Positions 41,200 to 50,249 of a stretch of DNA of 64,000 bases are shown in pieces. The position numbers were made by a program, and so were the translations under genes. The notes below the pieces were generated by a model, which was not told the origin of the DNA, did no database searches, and saw only the letters and a list, made by a program, of their open reading frames with translations. Source of the stretch: Haloplanus sp. HW8-1 (lineage in GTDB: Archaea > Halobacteriota > Halobacteria > Halobacteriales > Haloferacaceae); the NCBI RefSeq assembly GCF_023703795.1, contig NZ_CP098518.1, positions 2,914,001-2,978,000 of the forward strand, given 5' to 3'. Position 1 is the first letter of the stretch; each line of letters begins with the position of its first letter.

Positions 41200-41990
41200 T
41201 GTTCGAGCGTCGGCGACTCTCCGCGGACCTCGAATCCGTCCGGGAGCGACACGCCCCGGACTCGCTCGTCTTCGGCGCCGACGCCGACTTCGAGACGCTC
41301 CCTCCGCCGACCGCCGAGGATCTCGGCTTGCTGGTCGACTCCCTCGATCCGGCCAGCTACCCCGAGTCCTGGGTGCCCGCGGATGCTCCTCGGCCGCTCC
41401 GCCGGTACGCGGGACCCGACTTCACCGTCGGCCTTCCGGGCGACGGGACGGTGATGTGGACTCGTCAGACCGTCCCCCCGACCGTCATCGTGAAGGCCCG
41501 CGCCGAGGGAACGCCCGACGAGTTCCTCGCGTTCCTGATCGCGGAGGCGCTCGTTCAGGTCGGCCTCGACGTGCCCGAGTCGTTCCTCCCCTTCTTCGGC
41601 GACGCGTATCCGGATCTCGATGCGGTCATCCCGCTCGACCCCGCGTCGGTCTATCAGATCGCGGCGGCGCTGTACGACGGCTGGGTGGGCCGGCAGACGC
41701 GCCCGATCTTCGCCGATTGGGCCGACGACTTCCCCGGCCTCCACGCGGCCTGGGTGGACGCCGGCGACAGTCTCCGGGACCGTGTCGACGGCCTCCCCGG
41801 CGCGGTCGCTCGCGGCGAGACCGACTTCGCCGACGCCACCGAACTCGCCTGCGCCGCGATCAAGCACGGACTGGATCTCCCCGCCCCCTTCGCCGCGCTC
41901 GATACGACGGCGTACGTGGAGTACGGGCCCGAGTACGCGGTCCGCTGGGCGGCGACGACATTCGAGAAGTTGACCGAGACCGACGATTGA
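41199..41990 (+). CDS. Conserved haloarchaeal protein near the origin
   Basis: A 263-residue soluble protein starting MFERRRLSADLESVRERHAP. It has a mid-region TVMWTRQTVPPTVIVKARAE and a helical C-terminal half (FLIAEALVQVGLDVPESFLP). Acidic, with no membrane helix and no motif I can name. The family resembles DUF7089-type proteins of haloarchaea. It is coupled to the membrane peptide. Role unknown. Confidence 0.82.
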   Translation: MFERRRLSADLESVRERHAPDSLVFGADADFETLPPPTAEDLGLLVDSLDPASYPESWVPADAPRPLRRYAGPDFTVGLPGDGTVMWTRQTVPPTVIVKARAEGTPDEFLAFLIAEALVQVGLDVPESFLPFFGDAYPDLDAVIPLDPASVYQIAAALYDGWVGRQTRPIFADWADDFPGLHAAWVDAGDSLRDRVDGLPGAVARGETDFADATELACAAIKHGLDLPAPFAALDTTAYVEYGPEYAVRWAATTFEKLTETDD

Positions 41991-41994
41991 ACGC

Positions 41995-42579
41995 TCAGAC
42001 GTCGAACGACGCGGTCACGCCGCCGCCGACCCCCAGGTCGAGAACGCCGTCGAACAGGTCCTGGAACCGGGTCAACGTCGCCTCGTCGTGGACTTCCTTC
42101 GAGAGGTGAAACAGCCCGACTGCGTCGTACTCGCCCAGCAGGTCGAGGAGCCGTTTCGTCGCCTCGTACACCTGCTCGTCGTCCGCGTAGTACGCCATCT
42201 CGGTGAGTGAGTCGACGCTCACGCGCCGCTTCCCACCGTGGCTTTTCAGGAACGCCTCGGTCTTGTCGACGATGCCGTCCAGGTCGTCGGGCGAGGCGAC
42301 GTAGTGGACGCGGTCCGAGGGGCGCCGGGAGTAGCCCCGTTCGACCGAGAGCGTATCCAAGATGTCCGCGCGTGACTCGTCCACGTCGTAGTGTTCGAGT
42401 TTCTGTTCGACCTCCCGGGCAGTCGTTCGAGTCGAGATGACGAGGAAGTTGTCGGTGTCGGTCTTCAGAAAGTCGGTGTCGATGCGGTCGGTCTCGCCGA
42501 TGCTCGGGTGGAGCAAGAGGACACCCGTCCCGCCGGGAACCGTCTCCGGCGCGCCGTCGATGGCGAGCGTGTAATCCAT
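41995..42579 (-). CDS. RecA/KaiC-like protein with degenerate P-loop (HTR-like)
   Basis: A 194-residue protein that looks like the ATPase core of the haloarchaeal KaiC/RadA-like family, with strand VLLLHPSIGETDRIDTDFLK where the Walker A loop should be. No GxxxxGKT is present, so ATP binding is probably lost. Walker-B-like RVSVDSLTEMAYY near residue 117 and a DAVGLFHLSKEVHD strand remain. Such proteins often sit beside sensor or transducer genes. Possible role: regulatory subunit. Stop 5 bp from the previous convergent gene. Confidence 0.72.
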   Translation of the reverse strand: MDYTLAIDGAPETVPGGTGVLLLHPSIGETDRIDTDFLKTDTDNFLVISTRTTAREVEQKLEHYDVDESRADILDTLSVERGYSRRPSDRVHYVASPDDLDGIVDKTEAFLKSHGGKRRVSVDSLTEMAYYADDEQVYEATKRLLDLLGEYDAVGLFHLSKEVHDEATLTRFQDLFDGVLDLGVGGGVTASFDV

Positions 42580-42632
42580 ATCCGTCTCTCCGACCGGACG
42601 GACTTAAGACTGCGGGTGACCGCCTTCGGGTC

Positions 42633-43055
42633 TCAGAACAGCGAATCGGCGGTCGCTGCGCCGACGACGCTGAACACCCCGCCGACGCTGACGGCCTTGA
42701 GCGTCACCTCGATCGATCGTCTTCCCACATCCTCGCCGAGAAACGTCTCGGGGGCGCCGAACGCCAGTGCCAGCGCCAGCACCGAACAGTACGACACGAA
42801 GACGAGCGAGACGAACCGGAGCGGCACCCCGCCCACCTCGGTTTCGCTCTCGGGATCGCGGTCGTCGGCCTTGTAGAGTGCGCCATAACCGATCCCGAAG
42901 ACGATGGCGACGGTCGCCAGCGTCTGCACCCAGGACATGTTCGCCGCCAGCGTCCACACCTCTTCGGTGACGACGAACGGCCCCGCGAGCAGGAACCCGC
43001 CGACGATCTGCTGAGCGGCGTCTGCCAGTTTGAACCGCCGGCTCGATCCGACCAT
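42633..43055 (-). CDS. DUF2391 membrane protein
   Basis: A 140-residue protein with about four hydrophobic helices: IVGGFLLAGPFVVTEEVWTL, TLATVAIVFGIGYGALYK, LVFVSYCSVLALALAFG and VSVGGVFSVVGAATADSLF. It matches the family of small integral membrane proteins first seen in cyanobacteria and haloarchaea (DUF2391). Function unknown; perhaps the membrane partner of the KaiC-like gene 53 bp downstream on the same strand. Confidence 0.82.
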   Translation of the reverse strand: MVGSSRRFKLADAAQQIVGGFLLAGPFVVTEEVWTLAANMSWVQTLATVAIVFGIGYGALYKADDRDPESETEVGGVPLRFVSLVFVSYCSVLALALAFGAPETFLGEDVGRRSIEVTLKAVSVGGVFSVVGAATADSLF

Positions 43056-43164
43056 GTCACGTCCTCACGCTCCCGGAATATAGGCGCGGGGTTCGGCGCC
43101 GGGAAACGAACGATGTTCGACGCCGGGAAACGGTTTTCCCCGCGCACGCCGCACGGGACGACGT

Positions 43165-44166
43165 ATGACGCTCCAGCGTCGGTACGTCCTCGGCGCGGTG
43201 TTCGTGCTCGCGGCCGTCGGGACTGCCGTCCTCGTCGCGGACGTGTTGGCGACGGTGTTTTTCGCGGTGACCGTCGCCTACCTGCTTGTCCCCCTCCACG
43301 AGGGACTGACCCGCCGGGGGTTCTCCACGTGGTAGGCGAGCGTCGCCGCGACGGCGGCGGCGGCGCTCGCGGTTATCATGCTCGCGCTCCCGCTCCTGTG
43401 GATCGTCGTCGGCCGCCTCGACGAACTCCTCTCGGTCCTCTCGTCGCTCCCGCCGGCGCTGACGGTCGACCTCTATGGCTTCGCCGTGACGGTGACGCTC
43501 TCGGAGGCCAGAGCGATGGTGCTCGGGTACGGGCGCGGACTCGCCCGGTCGGTCGCTGTCGTCGTTCCCGTCCTCGCGCTCAAACTGACCGTGTTCGTGA
43601 TGCTCGTGTTCGCCTTGCTCTCTCGGACCGCCGACGCCAACCGCGCGGTCATCGCCCTCGTTCCGCCGGGGTATCACGACCTGGCCCGCGGGCTGGGGAG
43701 TCGGACCCGCGCGACCCTCTTCGGCATCTACGTCCTGCAGGCGGCGACCGCGGTCGGAACGTTCGTCATCTCGGTGATCTTCTTTTTCCTGCTCGGCTAC
43801 CCGTACTTCTTCACGCTGGCCGTCGTCGCCGCGATCCTCCAGTTCGTCCCGGTGATCGGCCCGTCGGTGCTGCTCGCCGTCCTCGCGGCGACTCACCTGA
43901 TCGCCGGCGACCCGGTGCAGGCGGCGATGGTCCTCGTCGCCGGCCTCGTTCTGATCGCGTGGTTGCCGGATGTGTTGATCCGGCCGCGCCTCGCCCGCGA
44001 GACCGCCGACCTCCCGGGGAGTCTCTACTTCGTCGGGGTCGTCGGCGGACTCCTGACGCTGGGGCCCGTCGGGATCATCGCGGGGCCGCTGGCGGTCGCG
44101 CTCGCCGTCGAGAGCGCCGAACGCCTCTCGGCGGAACTCAACGAGGTGTCCGTCTCGGAGGGCTGA
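43165..44166 (+). pseudogene. AI-2E family transporter with an in-frame amber stop
   Basis: A frame of 333 codons with about eight hydrophobic helices, ending LAVALAVESAERLSAELNEV. It has the family segments LVPPGYHDLARGLGSR-like turn and AAILQFVPVIGPSVLLAVLA. Codon 57 (43333-43335) is TAG, in RGFSTW-TAG-ASVAAT, where relatives probably have Trp (TGG). Unless read through, the protein is cut after two helices; reinitiation at ATG 43378 would drop them. Either a recent nonsense mutation or a sequencing error. Pyrrolysine is not expected in haloarchaea. Confidence 0.8.
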
Positions 44167-44169
44167 GCG

Positions 44170-44955
44170 CTACTCGTCCGGGTCGCCCTCCGCTACCGGT
44201 CCTCCTCGCTCCATCCACTCGGTGAGGCTGCCCTCGTAGAACCCCACGTCCTCGTATCCGAGATGGGTGAGGACGATGTACGTGTGGCTGATGCGTCGGG
44301 CCGTGTTGCAGTAGAGGATGATCCGGCTGTCGGGCGTGATTCCCCGGGCGGCGAGCAGCGACTCCAGTTCCTCGCGCGGCTTCAGTCCCCGCGTCCCTTC
44401 GTCGACGAGTTCCCGCCAGTCGAGTTGGATCGCGCCCGGGAGGTGAGCCTCTTCGTACTCCCACGCCTCGCGGGTGTCGACGATCAGTGCGTCGGTGTCG
44501 AGGGCGGACTCGACCGTCTCGAAGTCGACGAGCGGCGACGACTCCGGCTCCCGAACCTGGTAGGTCGCGCGCGACGGCTCCGGCGTCTCGGTCGTCGTCT
44601 CGTGTGATCGACTCCACGCGCTGTAGTCGCCGTCGAGGAGGTGGAGGTCGCGATGGCCGTACAATAGCGCCGTCACCAGGAACCGCGCCGCGAACACGCC
44701 GTGTTCGTCGTCGTAGGCGACCAGTCGGCCGTCGGTCGTGATCCCGGCCGCCTCCATCAGTTCCGTCCACCGCTCCTTGCCGGGGAGCATTCCCTCGTCG
44801 CCCGCCTCGCTTCGGAACCGATCGAAGGGAACGTTGACCGCCCCGGGGACGTGCCCGATTCCGTCGAACTCCCAGGCGTCGCGTACGTCGACCACGCGCA
44901 CCTCGTCGCCGTGGGTCGCGAGCCAGTCGATGGATACGACGATGTCCTCGTTCAT
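44170..44955 (-). CDS. Thiosulfate sulfurtransferase, two rhodanese domains
   Basis: A 261-residue protein. The N-terminal domain (about 1-115) lacks the active cysteine (VAYDDEHGVFAA instead). The C-terminal domain (about 150-250) has the nucleophile in YCNTARRISH near residue 218. It transfers sulfur from thiosulfate to cyanide or thiol carriers. It is divergent from a second rhodanese gene 240 bp away. Its stop is 3 bp from the AI-2E gene end. Confidence 0.9.
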   Translation of the reverse strand: MNEDIVVSIDWLATHGDEVRVVDVRDAWEFDGIGHVPGAVNVPFDRFRSEAGDEGMLPGKERWTELMEAAGITTDGRLVAYDDEHGVFAARFLVTALLYGHRDLHLLDGDYSAWSRSHETTTETPEPSRATYQVREPESSPLVDFETVESALDTDALIVDTREAWEYEEAHLPGAIQLDWRELVDEGTRGLKPREELESLLAARGITPDSRIILYCNTARRISHTYIVLTHLGYEDVGFYEGSLTEWMERGGPVAEGDPDE

Positions 44956-45195
44956 GGCCGGCGATGGGGGCCGACCGAATATAGTGACGGCGCTTCCGTC
45001 GTCCCGGCGGCGTCCCGATTCAGGTCAATATTTGCCGGTTCCAGTGCGCGCCGCCCCCGCCCCTCCCGGTCGATCCGCCGCCCCGAACGGTACGGCTCCC
45101 CAAGAGGAAGCAATAATTTCCGATTCGAGCGAGGGATGGCCGTGTCTGCCCGTAGTGTGAGGGTTATAGGGGTGGGTGCCGTAGGTGGGACCGCT

Positions 45196-46062
45196 ATGTC
45201 AGATTCAGCGTACGCGAAAGACGTTCTGGTGTCGGCGGACTGGGTGGAAGACCACCTCGACGACTTCCAGAGCGACGACCCCGATCACCGGCTCGTGGAG
45301 GTCGACGTCGACACCGAAGCCTACGACGAGGGGCACGCCCCCGGCGCCATCGGCTTCAACTGGGAGACACAACTGCAGGACCAGACCACGCGCGACATCC
45401 TCTCGAAGGACGACTTCGAGGATCTGCTGGGGAGTCACGGCATCTCCGAGGACTCGACCGTCGTGCTGTACGGCGACAACTCCAACTGGTTCGCGGCTTA
45501 CACCTACTGGCAGTTCAAGTACTACGGTCACGACGACGTGCGCCTGATGGACGGCGGGCGCGACTACTGGCTCGAGAACGACTATCCGCTGACCGAGGAC
45601 GTCCCCGACTTCTCGGCTGTCGACTACGAAGCCTCTGGTCCCCGCGAGAGCATCCGTGCCTACCGCGAGGACGTCGAGAACGCCATCGAGCGCGGCGTGC
45701 CGCTGGTCGACGTGCGAAGCCCCGAGGAGTTCCGCGGCGAGATCCTCGCGCCCCCGGGACTCCAGGAGACCGCCCAGCGCGGCGGCCACATCCCCGGCGC
45801 GAAGAACATCTCGTGGGCCGCCGTCACCAACGACGACGGCACGTTCAAGACCCGCGACGAGATCGCGGACCTGTACGCCGACGAGGGCATCGACGGCGAC
45901 AGCACGACCGTCGCCTACTGCCGTATCGGCGAGCGATCCTCCGTCGCCTGGTTCGCGCTCCACGAACTCCTCGGCTACGAGGACACGATCAACTACGACG
46001 GCTCGTGGACCGAGTGGGGCAACCTCGTGGGCGCGCCGGTGGAGAAGGGCGACGCCAAGTGA
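45196..46062 (+). CDS. Sulfurtransferase, two rhodanese domains
   Basis: A 288-residue protein. N-terminal domain to about 125 (VVLYGDNSNWFAAY in place of the cysteine loop). C-terminal domain with the active cysteine in YCRIGERSSVAW near residue 241, matching CRIGERSSH of actinobacterial CysA-type enzymes. Very acidic. The role is sulfur transfer, likely for thiosulfate use or detoxification. Start ATG 45196. Confidence 0.9.
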   Translation: MSDSAYAKDVLVSADWVEDHLDDFQSDDPDHRLVEVDVDTEAYDEGHAPGAIGFNWETQLQDQTTRDILSKDDFEDLLGSHGISEDSTVVLYGDNSNWFAAYTYWQFKYYGHDDVRLMDGGRDYWLENDYPLTEDVPDFSAVDYEASGPRESIRAYREDVENAIERGVPLVDVRSPEEFRGEILAPPGLQETAQRGGHIPGAKNISWAAVTNDDGTFKTRDEIADLYADEGIDGDSTTVAYCRIGERSSVAWFALHELLGYEDTINYDGSWTEWGNLVGAPVEKGDAK

Positions 46063-46242
46063 GCGAAGCGAACGAGGCGTCGTAGTGAAGCGGCGACACA
46101 CTCACCGACGACCGGACATTTTTCGCACTGCCGACCCGCCGGAGCCGCCGCCGTCGCGTCCGAACGCCCGTCCCCCCGGGGACGCCGGCGGCGCCGGATC
46201 GCTGGCGATGCATACAAACGCGGGCCTCTCGTACCGCGGGCC

Positions 46243-46860
46243 ATGGACGGAACGACGCTCGTGGACACCCTGACCGACGACATGGAGACGGAGCTGTCCC
46301 GACTCGGCTCGTCGAAGTGGCTGTACGCGCTGACGGACGGCGAGATGACCGCCGACACGGTTCGCGCCGCCGCGGCAACCGACGCCGCGGCCGCAGCCGA
46401 CCGGTTCGAGGTGTGGGCGACCGACGCCGAGGGAGAGGCCGCGGCGCCGTTCGCGGCCCTCGCCGAGACGGCGAACGACCGGCGCGAGACCGTCGCCGCC
46501 GACCCCGCCCCCGATCCCGGGGAGCGCCGGACCTACGGGGCGCTCGCGGACCTCGACGACACCGTCGCCCGCCTCGGTGGGGCGCTCGGTCACGCGCTCG
46601 TCCTCGACCGGACCGTGGGGCAGATGGTCGGGTTCTTCGTCGGCGACGCCGACCCGTCGACGGCCGGTACCTTCCGTGACCTCCGGGATGCGGCCGACGA
46701 CGACCGCGACCGGATCGTCGAGGCCCTCGATGCCCACTGCACGGGCGAGGACGACTGGGACCGCGCCCGGAGCGCCGCGGCGGCCGTCGTCGAGGCCACC
46801 TACGAGGACTACGTCGAGACCCTGGAGTCGATGGGGATCAAACCGAAGAACGTCTGCTGA
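46243..46860 (+). CDS. Helical protein of a haloarchaeal rubrerythrin-like family
   Basis: A 205-residue acidic helical protein starting MDGTTLVDTLTDDMETELSRLGSSKWLYA. Relatives are named rubrerythrin family or transcription antitermination protein in haloarchaeal genomes, but I cannot see the full ExxH iron set of rubrerythrin. The pair DAHC near residue 164 and the closing KPKNVC contain cysteines. Function unknown. Confidence 0.62.
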   Translation: MDGTTLVDTLTDDMETELSRLGSSKWLYALTDGEMTADTVRAAAATDAAAAADRFEVWATDAEGEAAAPFAALAETANDRRETVAADPAPDPGERRTYGALADLDDTVARLGGALGHALVLDRTVGQMVGFFVGDADPSTAGTFRDLRDAADDDRDRIVEALDAHCTGEDDWDRARSAAAAVVEATYEDYVETLESMGIKPKNVC

Positions 46861-46864
46861 TCGA

Positions 46865-46887
46865 TCTCCACCCGAAGCGAGGGGGTT
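46865..46887 (+). promoter_or_regulatory. ORB-like element between convergent genes
   Basis: TCTCCACCCGAAGCGAGGGG then GTT, 2 mismatches to the ORB core at 38724 (GAAACGAAGGGGT here GAAGCGAGGGGGT). Intergenic, 8 kb from the origin. Confidence 0.5.
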
Positions 46888-46911
46888 CGTGAACGGTTCC
46901 CACCCGGCCGG

Positions 46912-47175
46912 TTACACCCCGTCGAGGGTCTCTCGGTACTCGCTGATCGCGTCCATCGCCGCCTCGATGCGTTCGCCGACGTCGGCGTCGGTCGCCGCCG
47001 TGATCTCCCGGAGCGCGTTCTCGTGACGGGCGAGACGGCCGTGGTCCGTACCGATCTCCGCCAGTTTCGCGAGCTGTTCGGCCTGTCGTTCGAGCCGGTC
47101 GCGTTCGTCGCCCGAGGCCAGTTCCGCCGCAGCGTCCAGTTCGTGGCTCGCTCGCTGGAGTCCTGATTGCGCCAT
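46912..47175 (-). CDS. Small coiled-coil protein
   Basis: An 87-residue all-helical acidic protein: LQRASHELDAAAELASGDER, then long helices to the end, ISEYRETLDGV. Two or three helices with heptad repeats. Similar small proteins are frequent in haloarchaea (DUF7553-like). No function assigned. Divergent from the SLC13 gene, with its start 74 bp away. Confidence 0.72.
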   Translation of the reverse strand: MAQSGLQRASHELDAAAELASGDERDRLERQAEQLAKLAEIGTDHGRLARHENALREITAATDADVGERIEAAMDAISEYRETLDGV

Positions 47176-47214
47176 GGGCGGAGCTACGACCCGGGGGGAC
47201 AAGTTCCTGTCCCC

Positions 47215-47224
47215 ATCTATTTCC
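47215..47224 (+). promoter_or_regulatory. TATA box for the SLC13 gene
   Basis: ATCTATTTCC, about 29 nt before the ATG at 47249. Confidence 0.5.
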
Positions 47225-47248
47225 CCGCTCCCCGCCCATGGGTGTTCG

Positions 47249-49108
47249 ATGGTTCCGTCGCCGCCGCCGACCGGTACGCTCCTCGTGTTCGGCCTCATCC
47301 TCGCCGCGCTCTTCCTTTTCGTGACCGAGCGCATCCCCAACGACACCACCGCGCTCGCGGTCCTGGTCGCGCTCGCGGTCTTGGAGCCGTGGACCCTGAT
47401 CACCCCGGCCGAGGCGCTCTCGGGCTTTGCCAGCCCCGCGACACTCACCGTCGTCGCGATGTACATGCTGAGCGAGGGTATCCAGCGGACGGGACTCGTC
47501 GGCCGCCTCGGCGCCACGCTGGGCCGACTCACCGGAGGGGACGAGCGCCGCCTCCTCGGCGCGACGGTGGGGACGACGGGACTCGCCGCCGGCGTCGTCA
47601 ACAACACGCCCATCGTCGCGGTGTTCATCCCGATGATCACGGATCTCGCCGACCGATACGGCCTCTCCCCGTCGAAGCTCCTCCTCCCGCTCTCGTATGC
47701 GGCCATGCTCGGTGGGACGCTGACGCTCGTCGGCACGGCGACGAACATCCTCGCGAGTGACCTCTCCCGACAACTCCTCGGCCACCCGCTCTCGATGTTC
47801 GAGTTCACCAAACTCGGCGTCGTCGTCTTCCTCGTGGGCGCGGCGTACCTGCTCACGGTCGGCCGGTGGCTCACGCCCGCTCGCATCGATCCCGCCGCGG
47901 ATCTCACCGAGACGTTCGATCTGGAGAACCACCTCGTTCGCCTCGTCGTCCGGGAGTCGTCGCCGCTGATCGGGGCCACTCCCGACGCGGCCGACGATCG
48001 ACTCGCGGCCGACGGCCACGACCTGGACGTGTTACAGGTGGAACGCGACGGCGAGTCGTTCCTGGCACGGACGAGCGACCGACCCCTCCTGGCCGGGGAC
48101 CTGCTCACCGTCCGTACGTCGCTCCAGACCGCCAACCGCGTCGCCGGCGAGTACGGACTGCGTCACCGTCACCGCGACGAGGTCACCGAGGACGACCTTT
48201 CGGAGACGCCCCACCGGGGCACGCTCGTCGAAGTGATGATCCCCGGCGAGTCACGGTTCGTCGGGACGCGACTCGGAGCGTCGGCCCTCGACGAACGGTT
48301 CGACACGACGGTGCTCGCCGTCCGTCGCGGCGACGAGGTGACACGGGCGGACCTCGACGACGTCGAACTCCGGGGCGGCGACACGCTCCTCCTCCAGACG
48401 ACGGCCGGCGCCATCGCCTACCTCGCCGACCGGGACGAGGTGATCGTCACCCACGAGCCCGAAGATCCGGCGGATCTCGACGGGACGGTCCGCGCCGAGG
48501 AGCCGGGCGCTCCCCTCGATTCCCGCGCGCCGGTCGCCGTCACCATCCTGCTCACCGTCGTCGCCGTGGCAGCACTCGGCTGGCTCCCAATCGTCATCGC
48601 CGCACTCGGCGGCGTCGTGGCGATGGTGGTCACCGGCTGTCTCCGCCCGGCGGACGCCTACGACGCCGTCAGTTGGAACGTCGTCTTCCTGCTCGCGGGC
48701 GTCCTCCCCCTCGGCCTCGCGATGCAGCGCACCGGTGGCGACGCCCTGTTGGCAGGGGTCCTGGTCGCGAGCGACGCCGTCCTCCCGCTCGTCGGCGTTC
48801 TCGCGCTCGTCTACGTCGTGACCGCCCTACTCGCGAACCTCATCACGCCCGTCGCCACCGTCGCGTTGATGGTTCCCGTCGCCGTCGAAGTCGCCGCCCG
48901 CCTCGGCGCCACCCCCCTCACTTTCCTCCTCGCCGTGATGTTCGCGGGGTCGACGGCGTTCCTGACGCCCGTCGGCTACCAGACGAACCTGATGGTCTAC
49001 GGCCCCGGCGGCTACCGCTTTACCGACTACCTCCGGGTCGGCGGCCCGCTGCAGGTGCTCGTGGCCGCCGTGACGACGACCGGGCTGACCGTCCTCTGGG
49101 GGTTGTAG
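47249..49108 (+). CDS. SLC13/DASS-type permease with two TrkA-C domains
   Basis: A 619-residue membrane protein. Helices 1-6 lie at about 8-205 and include VVNNTPIVAVFIPMI and LVGTATNILAS, the paired SNT-like hairpins. Two RCK-C (TrkA-C) domains lie at about 215-295 and 305-385 (DVLQVERDGESFLA and TVLAVRRGDEVTRADL). C-terminal helices run from about 420 to 619 and include NLITPVATVALM and GYQTNLMVYGPGG. These proteins move anions such as sulfate or dicarboxylates, coupled to Na+. The TrkA-C domains probably sense a ligand. Confidence 0.88.
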   Translation: MVPSPPPTGTLLVFGLILAALFLFVTERIPNDTTALAVLVALAVLEPWTLITPAEALSGFASPATLTVVAMYMLSEGIQRTGLVGRLGATLGRLTGGDERRLLGATVGTTGLAAGVVNNTPIVAVFIPMITDLADRYGLSPSKLLLPLSYAAMLGGTLTLVGTATNILASDLSRQLLGHPLSMFEFTKLGVVVFLVGAAYLLTVGRWLTPARIDPAADLTETFDLENHLVRLVVRESSPLIGATPDAADDRLAADGHDLDVLQVERDGESFLARTSDRPLLAGDLLTVRTSLQTANRVAGEYGLRHRHRDEVTEDDLSETPHRGTLVEVMIPGESRFVGTRLGASALDERFDTTVLAVRRGDEVTRADLDDVELRGGDTLLLQTTAGAIAYLADRDEVIVTHEPEDPADLDGTVRAEEPGAPLDSRAPVAVTILLTVVAVAALGWLPIVIAALGGVVAMVVTGCLRPADAYDAVSWNVVFLLAGVLPLGLAMQRTGGDALLAGVLVASDAVLPLVGVLALVYVVTALLANLITPVATVALMVPVAVEVAARLGATPLTFLLAVMFAGSTAFLTPVGYQTNLMVYGPGGYRFTDYLRVGGPLQVLVAAVTTTGLTVLWGL

Positions 49109-49185
49109 GCCGAGCGACCTACGTCGTCGCGTCGCCGACGGGAAGCTATAAGCAGCGTTCGAGTGCGGTGTTCGGCCGGTGAAGA

Positions 49186-49192
49186 TTTTATT
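49186..49192 (+). promoter_or_regulatory. TATA box for the FAH-family gene
   Basis: TTTTATT centred about 28 nt before the ATG at 49217: leaderless spacing. Confidence 0.65.
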
Positions 49193-49216
49193 GCGTCCCG
49201 GCAGCCTGACAGTTGT

Positions 49217-50089
49217 ATGCGATACTATCGGTACACGGGAGCCGGAGGCACCAGCCACCTCGCCGTCCGTGACGGCGATACCGCGTACGACCTGACGAGT
49301 GTCGCCCCCGAACTCGAGACGTATCGGGACCTCCTTCGGACGGCGTCGGCCGCCGAGCTATCCGCGGACACCCTCGCCGAACGCCACGTCGACGAGGCCG
49401 ACTCCGTCTCGCTCGACCGCCTTGCCACCGACAGGGGACAGCCCGTGGTGCCCCCGGAGGTGTGGGCCGCCGGCGTGACCTACCGGATCAGCGAGGAAGC
49501 GCGCGAGTCGGAAAGCAGTATGCCCGACCTCTATCTCGACGTCTACGATGCCGAGCGACCGGAGTTGTTCTTCAAGGCCACGCCGTCTCGCACCGTCGGC
49601 CCCGACGAGCCGGTGGGCGTTCGTGGGGATTCGGCGTGGAACGTCCCCGAACCGGAACTCGGGCTGGTGCTGTACCGGGGCGACGTGGTCGGCTACACGA
49701 TCGGTAACGACATGAGTAGCCGAACCATCGAGGGGGAGAACCCGTTGTATCTCCCACAGGCGAAGGTGTACGACCGGTGCTGTTCGCTCGGCCCGTGTGT
49801 CGCCTCCGCGGATTCGGTGCCGGACCCGACGGATCTGGACATGCGCATGGTCATCCGACGGAACGGGTCGGTCGTGTTCGACGACGAGACGACGACCGCC
49901 GAGATGGTCCGTCGCCCCGACGAACTGGTGTCGTACCTGTATCGACACAACACCGTGCCGGACCTCTGTGTCCTCCTCACCGGGACGTCGCTGGTGCCCG
50001 AAGACGAGTTTACCCTGAAAACCGGCGACGAGATCCGGATCGAAATCGACCGGATCGGGACGCTGCGCAACGACGTCGTCGACGTCTGA
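49217..50089 (+). CDS. Fumarylacetoacetate hydrolase family protein
   Basis: A 290-residue enzyme of the FAH superfamily: FKATPSRTVGPDEPV near 118, the metal-binding EPELGLVL near 147, GYTIGNDMSSRTIEG near 160, and the C-terminal LTGTSLVPEDEFTLKTGDEI. It probably cleaves or dehydrates a 2-oxo acid. In haloarchaea and Sulfolobus relatives serve as 2-keto-3-deoxypentonate dehydratase in oxidative pentose breakdown, the best guess here. No sugar genes lie nearby. Confidence 0.85.
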   Translation: MRYYRYTGAGGTSHLAVRDGDTAYDLTSVAPELETYRDLLRTASAAELSADTLAERHVDEADSVSLDRLATDRGQPVVPPEVWAAGVTYRISEEARESESSMPDLYLDVYDAERPELFFKATPSRTVGPDEPVGVRGDSAWNVPEPELGLVLYRGDVVGYTIGNDMSSRTIEGENPLYLPQAKVYDRCCSLGPCVASADSVPDPTDLDMRMVIRRNGSVVFDDETTTAEMVRRPDELVSYLYRHNTVPDLCVLLTGTSLVPEDEFTLKTGDEIRIEIDRIGTLRNDVVDV

Positions 50090-50249
50090 AAGGGGCCCGT
50101 CGGGGTACCACGAAGACCTCGATCGCACGCGCTGCCGGAGTACGGTCGAGTCAGCGTGACCGATACACCTCCGATCCGTTCCGTCGGTTCGTTTTCCCCA
50201 CTCCCCAAGCGAACCCGTAAAGTGATCCAGGATCCTACCCGGAGCTACC

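Noticed and set aside
43333-43335. TAG read as pyrrolysine
   Set aside because: Haloarchaea are not known to use pyrrolysine, and TAG ends other genes in the window.
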